A stretch of DNA of 64,000 bases from Alphaproteobacteria bacterium WMHbin7 (GTDB taxonomy: Bacteria; Pseudomonadota; Alphaproteobacteria; Rhodospirillales; WMHbin7), in contig PDZW01000002.1 in NCBI GenBank assembly GCA_002753155.1, positions 1-64,000 on the forward strand, in the 5' to 3' direction. Every line of letters starts with the position of its first letter. The stretch's first letter is position 1. Below the pieces are notes generated by a model, which made no database searches, had not been told where the DNA came from, and was given only the letters and a program-made list of their open reading frames with translations. Of this stretch, positions 20,843 through 28,038 are shown in pieces. Position numbers and translations under genes: made by a program.

Positions 20843-21994
20843 ATGTCGGATAATTTATCGACAGATTCCAAGAACGTTGCTACATCGGATCCGCGCGGCA
20901 TTGGCGAATTGCTTAAGGATGTCGATTGCGCCCTGAATTTCGCCTGCCGCAGCGGCTTGGCCACGGCGGAGATTCTTGAAGCAGCCAAAAAGCTCGATCT
21001 TGCGACGAATGAAGCCGAGCGTTTCGCCCTGGCCAGGCCGTTGCTGAATGACTTGGCGGGCAAGATTAAGCCCGCCACCATTGAAGGGGCACGCCAGCTA
21101 TTCGAGCCTGCGAAAGCGTGGTTTTTTCCCAAAATATTCGGGTGGATCAGGCGGTTCGAATTCGTCCTCTATGGTCTGGGTTTTTTCTTAGTCCTCCTCT
21201 ATTTCCAGATCGTCGCCGCTTCGGCCTCCTTCGCCGTGGCGGCCTATGAAAAGGCTCAGACGGAATATGTCGCCGTTCTTTCGGAAATCACGCGGCTGAA
21301 GCTGACACAGGGAGATAACTTCGACATCACCAAGCACGACGATCTCATAAGAAAGAAAGAGATTGTCATGGGACGGATGGTTTCCGCCAGTGACACCATT
21401 CGGGTTGTCGAGCGTTATGTTCCTTCTTGGCTTTCGCAGAAACCGGAAGGCTGTGTTGAGAAGAAGCCTTGCGTTCAGAATCCCGAGGGCGGCGCACAGA
21501 AGCCCGAAGACGGAGCAAAAAAGCCCGATGGCGGCGCGCAGAAGAGCGCTACGGCGAATCAGACGGAGATCATCGCCCAGGCCCGCCTGCAACACTATCT
21601 GGAGATCATCGGGAAGTATCTTCTGCCTGTTCTCTATGGGCTTATGGGGGCCTGCACCTTCGTCATCCGCCGGATGATGGCTCAACAGGATGAAGCGTCC
21701 TTCCAACGCTCCACCATGAACAAGTACAGATTCCGCCTGTTGCTGGGGATGGTTCTGGGCGGCATCTTCAGCCTGTTCTTCTCGCCCGAGATCATGAACG
21801 GACTCAATCTCTCCCTGTCGGCCATGTCCTTCCTGCTGGGCTACGGGGTAGAGGTCTTCTTCTCCCGGCTCGATGATTGGGTCGAGAAGCTGCGGGCCGC
21901 CTCAGTATCGGGAAAACCGAAGGACGAGGAGGCGTCCGTTGAGGCGAAGGATGGGAAGGGAGGCGGGGCAGACAAGCTGACGGCGGGAGGATAG
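20843..21994 (+). CDS. Integral membrane protein of unknown function
   Basis: Protein of 383 aa with a soluble N-terminal region (1-100), a hydrophobic helix (about 107-135), a loop with a low-complexity GGAQKPEDGAKKPDGGAQK segment and Cys-containing KPEGCVEKKPC around residues 200-235, then two or three membrane helices (about 255-335) and a charged C-terminus. I recognise no family. AGGAGAGGCAGG precedes ATG 20843, and the secreted-protein gene lies 17 bp upstream, so the two form an unassigned envelope module. It ends 9 bp before the stop of the convergent kinase gene. Confidence 0.6.
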   Translation: MSDNLSTDSKNVATSDPRGIGELLKDVDCALNFACRSGLATAEILEAAKKLDLATNEAERFALARPLLNDLAGKIKPATIEGARQLFEPAKAWFFPKIFGWIRRFEFVLYGLGFFLVLLYFQIVAASASFAVAAYEKAQTEYVAVLSEITRLKLTQGDNFDITKHDDLIRKKEIVMGRMVSASDTIRVVERYVPSWLSQKPEGCVEKKPCVQNPEGGAQKPEDGAKKPDGGAQKSATANQTEIIAQARLQHYLEIIGKYLLPVLYGLMGACTFVIRRMMAQQDEASFQRSTMNKYRFRLLLGMVLGGIFSLFFSPEIMNGLNLSLSAMSFLLGYGVEVFFSRLDDWVEKLRAASVSGKPKDEEASVEAKDGKGGGADKLTAGG

Positions 21995-22003
21995 AAGAGC
22001 CCC

Positions 22004-23368
22004 CTAACTCGCCTCGGGTAATTCCAGCCTGACGCACAGCCCTCCCAGGGCGGAATGCGCCAGGGTCAGGCGCCCGCCATAGGCTTCGGCCAGATCGAGG
22101 GCGATGGACAGGCCAAGCCCGCTTCCGGGCTTGCTTTCATCCAGGCGCTTGCCGCGTTCCAGCACCTCGGGCCAGCGCGCCTCGGGAATGCCCGGCCCGT
22201 CATCCTCGATCAGAACCAGCAGGCGTTCCTTTTCGCGCCCGAGCGTCACCTTGATCGTCGAATCCGCCCAGATGAAGGCGTTTTCGATCAGGGTGCCCAA
22301 CATCTCTTCCAGGTCCTGGCGCTCGCCGTGAAACCAGATATCCTTGAGCCCCTCCAGGGTGGCTTTCAGGGGGCGCCCGGCATGCAGGCGTCCCATAACC
22401 TTTATCAGGCGCGAACTGGTCTCGGCCAGTTCGGTGCGCTGTCCCAGCACCCCCTTGGCGGCGGCGATGCGGGCCCGCTTCAGATGGTGGGTGATGCTGT
22501 CGTTCATTTCCCGGACCAGAATCCCTAGCTTCTCGCGCTCGGGCTCGGGCAGGGTCTCTGCCTCGTTCTTAAGGGCGGCCAGGGGGGTCTTTAGGGCATG
22601 CGCCAGATTACCAGCATGGGTCCGCGCCCGCTCAACAATCTTGGTATTATGTTCAAGCAGTTCATTTACTTCATCGGTCAACGGACTGATTTCAGATGGA
22701 AAAACACCATCAAGGCGATGAGACCTTCCCGCCCGGATATCAGCCAGAGCCAAGCGCAGACGCTGGAGCGGGCGCAAGCCCCAGCCGACTTGAATCAGAA
22801 TGGCCGCGATCAGTCCCGCGCCCAGCAGAACGAAGGTGACGATCAGATGCCCCTGGAAATCCGCCGAGGCGATATTGATCCGGTCCTGCGGACCTGCCAC
22901 CAGGAACATGGCTTGATGGACGCTTTCATCCAACTGCAAGGGCTTGGCCACGGCGCGTAAATGCTCGCCTCGGGGACCGGTCAATTCAAAGGGAACCTGT
23001 GGAATGGGGGTGGGAAGTGCAAGGTCGATATCCCAAAGCGAGCGCGACCGGGCGGCCTCCTCGCCCTTCTCAAAGATAATCCAGTACCAGCCGGAATAGG
23101 CACGGGTGAAACGGGGATCAAGCGGCGGGCGGGCGATGTGAAGCTGGCCTTCGGCATTAAAGTCCGCCAGGGCCACCAGTTCCTCGATATGTCCCGCCAG
23201 TTCGGCGTCGAAAGCTTCCTGGGCATGTGTTCTGAAGAGTTGCGCCAGGATCAGGCCGGTCGCCACCAGGGCGGCAGCCAGCCACAGCCCGGCCAGAAGG
23301 ACAAGGCGTTTGCGGATTGAAAAAGGAGACGAATCAGCTCTAGAAAATTGTTTTAACGAAGGACTCAC
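22004..23368 (-). CDS. Sensor histidine kinase of an OmpR-type two-component system
   Basis: Inner-membrane kinase of 454 aa: transmembrane helix 1 (about 21-44), periplasmic sensor region to about 172, helix 2 (about 173-195), HAMP, then the dimerisation helix with LAHALKTPL (phospho-acceptor His257), and an ATPase domain with GTLIENAFIWAD, EDDGPGIP and GSGLGLSIA. The start chosen is GTG 23368, 13 bp after the regulator stop, because GGAG lies six bases before it; ATG 23422 would overlap the regulator. The first ten codons lie inside a dispersed palindromic repeat (23339-23417). Operon: PepSY protein, regulator, kinase; this resembles PhoQ-type partners of PepSY proteins. Confidence 0.88.
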   Translation of the reverse strand: MSPSLKQFSRADSSPFSIRKRLVLLAGLWLAAALVATGLILAQLFRTHAQEAFDAELAGHIEELVALADFNAEGQLHIARPPLDPRFTRAYSGWYWIIFEKGEEAARSRSLWDIDLALPTPIPQVPFELTGPRGEHLRAVAKPLQLDESVHQAMFLVAGPQDRINIASADFQGHLIVTFVLLGAGLIAAILIQVGWGLRPLQRLRLALADIRAGRSHRLDGVFPSEISPLTDEVNELLEHNTKIVERARTHAGNLAHALKTPLAALKNEAETLPEPEREKLGILVREMNDSITHHLKRARIAAAKGVLGQRTELAETSSRLIKVMGRLHAGRPLKATLEGLKDIWFHGERQDLEEMLGTLIENAFIWADSTIKVTLGREKERLLVLIEDDGPGIPEARWPEVLERGKRLDESKPGSGLGLSIALDLAEAYGGRLTLAHSALGGLCVRLELPEAS

Positions 23369-23417
23369 GTTTAACTCCGCGTCACTTGAGTGACTCGGAG
23401 TTAAACGATCTTGCGCC
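23339..23417. repeat. Dispersed palindromic repeat, copy A, at a regulator-kinase junction
   Basis: About 79 bp, with a second copy at 44061-44138. A 68-bp core differs at about 10 positions by eye (roughly 85% identity). It contains a 16-bp inverted repeat, GTTTAACTCCGCGTCA at 23369-23384 and TGACTCGGAGTTAAAC at 23391-23406, around the loop CTTGAG; one base pair is mismatched. The element encodes the last 11 residues of the response regulator (GARSFNSESLK) and the first 10 of the kinase, and carries the kinase ribosome binding site. Confidence 0.85.
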
Positions 23418-24080
23418 AGCATCAGGATCGGCCATCCGGTAGCCCTGCCCGCGATGGGTATGAATGAAACCTTCCCCGATTTTTTTGCGCAGCCGCCCGA
23501 TGAAGACTTCGATGGTATTGGAATCCCGGTCGAAATCCTGGGCATAGACGTGTTCGGTCAGCTCTGTGCGCGAGACGATGCGGCCCTTGTGATGCAGCAG
23601 ATAGGCCAGAATCCGCACCTCATGGGCGGTCAGGGGCACGTCTTTTCCTGCAATCGTGCAGGTGCCCGAGCGGGTGTCGAAACTCAACTCGCCGCAATCC
23701 AGCGAGGAGGTGGCCTGCCCTGCAGAACGGCGGATCAGGGCGCGCAGGCGGGCTAAAAGCTCTTCGAGATGAAAGGGCTTGGCCAGATAGTCGTCGGCGC
23801 CCGCATCGAAACCGGCAACTTTCTCGCTCCAGGCATCTCTTGCGGTCAGGATCAGGACGGGGGTGGCGCGTCCCGCCTTGCGCCATTCACGTAAGACGGA
23901 AACCCCGTCTTTGATCGGCAGGCCCAAATCCAGCACGATGGCGTCATAGGGTTCGGTGTCGCCCAGGAAATGGCCTTCCTCGCCGTCAAAAGCCTGATCG
24001 ACCGCATAGCCCGCTTTTTCCAGGGCTTCCTTGAGCTGGGCGCTGAGGCGCTTGTCATCTTCAACGACCAGGACCCGCAT
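23382..24080 (-). CDS. OmpR/PhoB-family response regulator
   Basis: DNA-binding response regulator of 232 aa. The receiver domain has the acidic pocket EDD at the start, phospho-acceptor Asp51 in IVLDLGLP and Lys in YLAKPF; the C-terminal winged helix has LTAHEVRILAYLLHHKGRIVSRTEL and IEVFIGRLRKKIG. Its partner kinase follows immediately. ATG 24080 lies 4 bp after the PepSY gene stop, so translation is probably coupled. The final 11 residues come from the dispersed repeat and probably lie beyond the folded domain. Confidence 0.92.
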   Translation of the reverse strand: MRVLVVEDDKRLSAQLKEALEKAGYAVDQAFDGEEGHFLGDTEPYDAIVLDLGLPIKDGVSVLREWRKAGRATPVLILTARDAWSEKVAGFDAGADDYLAKPFHLEELLARLRALIRRSAGQATSSLDCGELSFDTRSGTCTIAGKDVPLTAHEVRILAYLLHHKGRIVSRTELTEHVYAQDFDRDSNTIEVFIGRLRKKIGEGFIHTHRGQGYRMADPDAGARSFNSESLK

Positions 24081-24084
24081 GCGT

Positions 24085-24438
24085 TCAATCCTTGTCCTTG
24101 TCTTTGTCTTTTTCACCGGAGCCGTGAGGAGGTTTCATCTTTTCCTTCACCAGCTCAAGCGTTTTCGCATCGAGATAGAGCTTTCGCCGCCAGCCGTCCT
24201 TGGTGATCAGCTTGATCTCATAGACGTAGCGGCCGTATTCATGCTCCATCTTGGCGTCGAGCATGTGGCCTTCATATTCCTTCTCGACCTTGGCGATGGC
24301 GTCGGAAAGGGGGCGGATGTCGCCCCGCTTGACCGCTTCGCGGGCCTGTTTCTGCTCGGAGGAATCGGCCAGCACGGCGCCGGACGATGCGGGCGCCAAA
24401 AGGGCAATCAAAACGGCAAAGGCGAGGAATCGATTCAT
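24085..24438 (-). CDS. Exported PepSY-domain protein
   Basis: Periplasmic protein of 117 aa with a signal peptide (cleavage near VLA-D) and one PepSY domain (about 28-95; KVEKEYEGHMLDAKMEHEYGR in the helix, then YEIKLITKDGWRRKLYLDAKT). The tail is KDKDKDKD. PepSY proteins often sit before PhoPQ-like two-component genes and may bind metal or modulate the sensor; that role is inferred from position. It is the first gene of the operon and is divergent from the nif-linked iscA across 182 bp. Confidence 0.85.
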   Translation of the reverse strand: MNRFLAFAVLIALLAPASSGAVLADSSEQKQAREAVKRGDIRPLSDAIAKVEKEYEGHMLDAKMEHEYGRYVYEIKLITKDGWRRKLYLDAKTLELVKEKMKPPHGSGEKDKDKDKD

Positions 24439-24568
24439 GATCGCCTTTTTATCATGGCCTTTCTGAACGCGGGCTGAAAAAACCGCCGGTCTGTCGCAAA
24501 GCCGACGATTGTCGGCTTCCCGTCACCCTGTGACAAATCTCAAATCAATGTTTCCAAAGACTTATAAG

Positions 24569-24584
24569 TGGCACGGCCTTTGAA
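24569..24584 (+). promoter_or_regulatory. Sigma-54 (-24/-12) type promoter before iscA-nifV-nifW
   Basis: TGGCACGGCCTTTGAA closely fits the RpoN consensus TGGCACG-N4-TTGC(A/T). The -24 GG is perfect; the -12 GC is GA. It lies about 37 bp upstream of the carrier ATG, the usual place for NifA-activated nif promoters. No exact NifA site (TGT-N10-ACA) was found; 24492-24507 matches all but the last base. Confidence 0.65.
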
Positions 24585-24620
24585 AGAGAGGGGTCAGGAT
24601 CATCAACCCGGAGGCTGTCC

Positions 24621-24947
24621 ATGCTGGTTCTGACCGAAAGCGCCATCGGCGCCATTAAAAATCTGATGGATGGGGCAGGCGAGGCCAATGGCGGTCTTCG
24701 CATCATGGTGGCTTCTGGCGGCTGTTCGGGCTTTCGCTACAGCATGGGTATTGACGAGGCCCCTCAGGAGGGCGACCGCGTCTACCGTTTCGGCGAGGTC
24801 CGCGTTTTCGTTGATGCCACAAGCCTGCCCTTGCTGACAGGGGTCAATGTCGATTTCGTCGAGGATTTAAGCGGCTCGGGCTTTGTTTTCGAGAATCCCA
24901 ACGCTGCCGGGAAATGCGGCTGCGGCCAGTCCTTCAGTTGCGGATGA
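24621..24947 (+). CDS. nif-associated A-type Fe-S carrier (IscA/HesB family)
   Basis: Carrier of 108 aa with the conserved cysteines in [12 protein letters not shown] and [11 protein letters not shown]; the extra C-terminal Cys is typical of nif-linked IscA proteins. It is thought to help supply Fe-S clusters for nitrogenase and its cofactor. Together with the adjacent nifV and nifW and the sigma-54-like promoter upstream, it belongs to a nitrogen-fixation transcription unit. AACCCGGAGG precedes the start. It overlaps nifV by 4 bp (ATGA). Confidence 0.9.
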   Translation: MLVLTESAIGAIKNLMDGAGEANGGLRIMVASGGCSGFRYSMGIDEAPQEGDRVYRFGEVRVFVDATSLPLLTGVNVDFVEDLSGSGFVFENPNAAGKCGCGQSFSCG

Positions 24948-26128
24948 CGCCGATGGTCAAGATCAACGACACGACCCTAAGAGACGGCGAACAAACGGCG
25001 GGTGTCGCCTTTACCGTGCCCGAGAAACTGGCAATCGCCAGGGCGTTGGATGCCGCCGGTGTGCCCGAGCTTGAAATCGGCATTCCCGCCATGGGCGAGG
25101 AGGAGTGCCAGGGCATTAGCACCATCTTGAATGCGGGACTTAAGGCTCGCTTGATCGGCTGGTGCCGCTTGAAGGACGAGGATGTCGGCGCCGCCATCGC
25201 TGTGGGGCTTTCCAGTGTGCATCTGACGCTTCCGGTTTCCGATGTGCAGCTTTCCCTGAAACTGGGGATTGGCCGGATGGAGTTGCTGGCCGTGATGACG
25301 CGGCTGATCAAGACCTGCACGGCTCTTGGGCTAGAGGTCAGCATCGGAGCCGAGGATGCATCCAGGGCCGATTTGGCCTTCGTGACCGAGGTGGCGCTGG
25401 CTGCCCGGGACGCCGGGGCCAGACGTTTTCGATTTGCCGATACGCTGGGCCTGCTCGATCCCTTCGCCACCAGAGAGATCTTTCAGACCCTGCGTCAAGC
25501 CGTTGGTCCGGCATTCGAGTTGGAAATCCATGCCCATGACGATCTGGGGCTGGCCAATGCCAATTCCCTGGCTGCCATCAAGGGCGGGGCCAGCCATGTC
25601 AGCACCACGGTCAACGGCCTGGGCGAGCGGGCGGGCAATGCGCCGCTTGAGGAAGTGGTGATGGCGCTTGGCCATCTCTATGGCATCGATACGGGTATCG
25701 ATACGCATCAATTGCCCGCCATTTCGGCCCTGGTGGCCCAGGCCTCGGGGCGCCCGGTTCCGCTAGCCAAAAGCATCGTCGGCGACAATGTCTTTACCCA
25801 CGAGGCGGGCATTCATGTCCAGGGCCTGCTCAAGAACCGCGCCAGCTATGAGGGAATCGATCCGCATTCGCTTGGGCGCGAACATCGCTTCGTTCTGGGC
25901 AAGCATTCCGGCCTGGCTTCTGTGCGCGAGGCCTATGCGGGACTGGGCCTTGACCTGGGCGATGAGCAGGCGCGGGCGATTTTGGCCCGTATCCGCCACT
26001 TTGCCGTGGCTGCCAAGCACGCTCCGGGACGCACCGAACTCGACCGCTTTTTCAAGGAAACGCTGCGCGTTCCGGTCCAGGTGCAAGCCCTTGGCCATAT
26101 CGGCCCGCAGACCAGCCTGCCGATCTGA
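24944..26128 (+). CDS. nifV: Homocitrate synthase NifV
   Basis: Enzyme of 394 aa condensing acetyl-CoA with 2-oxoglutarate to homocitrate, the organic ligand of the nitrogenase iron-molybdenum cofactor. DRE-TIM metallolyase motifs: [17 protein letters not shown] at the start, [29 protein letters not shown] with the metal His pair, [16 protein letters not shown], and [14 protein letters not shown]. The nif context and this lineage separate it from isopropylmalate synthase. Start ATG 24944 overlaps the carrier stop; ATG 24953 is an alternative. nifW follows 11 bp downstream. Confidence 0.93.
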   Translation: MTPMVKINDTTLRDGEQTAGVAFTVPEKLAIARALDAAGVPELEIGIPAMGEEECQGISTILNAGLKARLIGWCRLKDEDVGAAIAVGLSSVHLTLPVSDVQLSLKLGIGRMELLAVMTRLIKTCTALGLEVSIGAEDASRADLAFVTEVALAARDAGARRFRFADTLGLLDPFATREIFQTLRQAVGPAFELEIHAHDDLGLANANSLAAIKGGASHVSTTVNGLGERAGNAPLEEVVMALGHLYGIDTGIDTHQLPAISALVAQASGRPVPLAKSIVGDNVFTHEAGIHVQGLLKNRASYEGIDPHSLGREHRFVLGKHSGLASVREAYAGLGLDLGDEQARAILARIRHFAVAAKHAPGRTELDRFFKETLRVPVQVQALGHIGPQTSLPI

Positions 26129-26139
26129 AGGAGACTTCC

Positions 26140-26478
26140 ATGTGCGATATGACGATCGAGCTTAAGGACCTTTCCACGGCCGAGGATTTCTTCCAGGAAC
26201 TCGATGTGCCGTTCGAGCCGTCGCGCCTGAATGTGGCGCGCCTGCATATCCTCAAGGAGTTCCACAACCGGATGAATGCGGCCGAACTGGCGGGCGAGAA
26301 GATGAACCGTCCCCTGGCCCGCAGGCTTTTGGCCGACTCCTACGAAAAATTCACCGGCATCGATCCCCGGCAGGCCAAGCTGTTCAAGGTGTTCGAGGGC
26401 AGCGGTTGCGGCTCAGGATTGCAGGGCTCGGGGCGCGGTTTCGTGGGGCTTGATCAGATCGCGGTCAGAAAAGCCTAA
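26140..26478 (+). CDS. nifW: Nitrogenase-stabilising/protective protein NifW
   Basis: Small protein of 112 aa of the NifW family, which helps MoFe protein maturation or protects it from oxygen. LKDLSTAEDFFQELDVPFEP, NVARLHILKEFHNRM and the Gly-rich end SGCGSGLQGSGRGF are characteristic. GGAG lies six bases before ATG 26140. It ends the visible nif unit. Its stop overlaps by a few bases the stop of the convergent regulator. The nitrogenase structural genes are not in the window. Confidence 0.9.
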   Translation: MCDMTIELKDLSTAEDFFQELDVPFEPSRLNVARLHILKEFHNRMNAAELAGEKMNRPLARRLLADSYEKFTGIDPRQAKLFKVFEGSGCGSGLQGSGRGFVGLDQIAVRKA

Positions 26479-26885
26479 CCCGCAAAACCGATCACCTGCT
26501 TGATCTCCAGAACGAGCTGTTCCGATGAAATCGGCTTGGTCAGAATTCTTGCTGCCCCGGCTTGTTTGGCGACATCGAGAACGAAGGCATCCTTTTCGCC
26601 CGTCAATAACAGAACGGGTATTTGGTAATAGGGTTTTTCCTTGTCGCGCCGGACACGGTTGACGAACTCCATTCCGTCCATCTTATCCATGTACAGATCG
26701 CACAGAATGACATCGGGCAGGCTGTTCTGCGTTTTGTTCAAGAGTTCGATCGCTTGCTCGCCGTTCTCGGCCTCGCTGATTCCGGAAATCCCGCCGCGGC
26801 TCAAAAGCTGGCGAATGATTCCGCGCATGGATTTCTGATCGTCGATGATGAGAACGTGAAAAGGAAGGCTGTCGCTCGGAGGCAC
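26475..26885 (-). CDS. Single-domain CheY-like response regulator
   Basis: Receiver-only protein of 136 aa with the acidic pair in VLIIDDQKSMRGI, phospho-acceptor Asp63 in ILCDLYMDKMDG, a Thr in LLLTGEKD and Lys in ILTKPIS. It has no output domain, so it probably acts by binding a partner or in a phosphorelay. DQKSMRGIIRQLL resembles chemotaxis CheY proteins. GTG 26885 is chosen with AGGGA seven bases upstream; the frame is open to 27068 but that extension has no domain. No kinase gene is adjacent. Confidence 0.85.
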   Translation of the reverse strand: MPPSDSLPFHVLIIDDQKSMRGIIRQLLSRGGISGISEAENGEQAIELLNKTQNSLPDVILCDLYMDKMDGMEFVNRVRRDKEKPYYQIPVLLLTGEKDAFVLDVAKQAGAARILTKPISSEQLVLEIKQVIGFAG

Positions 26886-27048
26886 CGTTTTTCCCTGTTT
26901 ATCTGGTATTTGTCTAAGAATGCTAGCAGCCCTTTCGTCTATAAGAAAGTATTTCCTTGGTACGGTTGGACAAACATGATTTGTTGCGTTGCCGTCCGGG
27001 CACCTATTCGCTAATCTTCCAAGGGTCTGATCCTTGCCAAGGGGCTTC

Positions 27049-27972
27049 ATGCGCATCGCCGTTCTCATTCCCTGCTATAACGAGGAAGCCGCCATCTCGC
27101 AGACGGTTGCGGATTTCAAGAAGGCGTTGCCGGGTGCCATCGTCTATGTCTACGACAACAACTCCAAGGATCGTACGGTCGAGCTGGCCCGCGCAGCGGG
27201 TGCAGTGGTGCGTTCTGAACCCTTGCAAGGCAAGGGGCATGTTGTCAGGCGCATGTTCGCCGATATCGAGGCCGACATTTATGTGATGACGGATGGCGAC
27301 GCCACCTATCACGCAAATAGCGCGCCTGCCATGATTCAAAAGCTGATCGACGAGCATCTCGACATGGTGGTGGGGACGCGCCTGCATACCGACGAGGCGG
27401 GGGCCTTTCGCGCCGGTCATCAGTTGGGCAATCACCTGATCACGGGAACGGTGGCCTGGCTGTTCGGCGACCGCTTCAAGGACATGCTGTCGGGCTTTCG
27501 CGTCTTTTCGCGTCGCTTCGCCAAATCCTTTCCGGCCCTGTCCAAAGGTTTCGAAACTGAGACCGAGCTTGCCGTGCATGCGCTGTCGCTCAACATGCCG
27601 GTGGCCGAGGTCGAAACCCCCTATTTCGCCCGCCCGCCCGGATCGGTCAGCAAGCTCAATACCTATCGCGATGGTTGGCGCATTTTGAAAATGATCATTG
27701 CCTTGACCAAGGAGGAGCGGCCGCTTTTTTTCTTCGGCACGCTCTCGGCCCTGATGGCTGCGGGGGCCGTGCTTTTGATGGTGCCTGTTCTGTTGACCTA
27801 TCTTGAAACCGGGTTGGTGCCGCGCTTTCCCACCGCTATCCTGGCCGCCAGCATCATGATTCTGGCCTTTCTGTCTCTGGCTTCGGGCTTCATTCTCGAC
27901 AACGTCACCTGCGGGCGTCGAGAGATCAAGCGCATGATCTATTTGTCTCACCCGGCGCCGGGTGAGGGGTAG
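27049..27972 (+). CDS. Family 2 glycosyltransferase (polyprenyl-phosphate hexose synthase type)
   Basis: Membrane-associated glycosyltransferase of 307 aa. The GT-A domain (1-220) has VLIPCYNEEAAISQTV, the nucleotide-binding DNNSKDRT and metal-binding DGDATYH; two C-terminal helices (about 228-252 and 263-288) anchor it. This is the layout of dolichol- or undecaprenyl-phosphate sugar synthases, which charge a lipid carrier for GT39/ArnT-type enzymes such as the one encoded next. ATG 27049 follows AAGGGG. The last codons (SHPAPGEG) are formed by a 20-bp perfect palindrome. Confidence 0.82.
   Translation: MRIAVLIPCYNEEAAISQTVADFKKALPGAIVYVYDNNSKDRTVELARAAGAVVRSEPLQGKGHVVRRMFADIEADIYVMTDGDATYHANSAPAMIQKLIDEHLDMVVGTRLHTDEAGAFRAGHQLGNHLITGTVAWLFGDRFKDMLSGFRVFSRRFAKSFPALSKGFETETELAVHALSLNMPVAEVETPYFARPPGSVSKLNTYRDGWRILKMIIALTKEERPLFFFGTLSALMAAGAVLLMVPVLLTYLETGLVPRFPTAILAASIMILAFLSLASGFILDNVTCGRREIKRMIYLSHPAPGEG
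27947..27966. repeat. 20-bp perfect palindrome at the end of the GT2 gene
   Basis: CTCACCCGGC followed directly by its exact complement, inside the last codons of the glycosyltransferase. SHPAPGEG-like tails commonly arise where intergenic repeats are read through, so the original stop may have lain just upstream. It may also serve as a 3' hairpin. Confidence 0.7.
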
Positions 27973-28038
27973 GCAGGCTTGCGGGAAAGACCGATCATAC
28001 GCTAGAAAGCCGGTTCAAGCCCTGATAGTCTCCCCCCC

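Noticed and set aside
23369-23545. Longer N-terminus for the histidine kinase
   Set aside because: It would be read within the regulator gene; GTG 23368 with GGAG is better placed after the regulator stop.
24492-24507. NifA upstream activating sequence
   Set aside because: The match TGT-N10-ACG has the last base wrong (ACA expected), so it is not called as a site.
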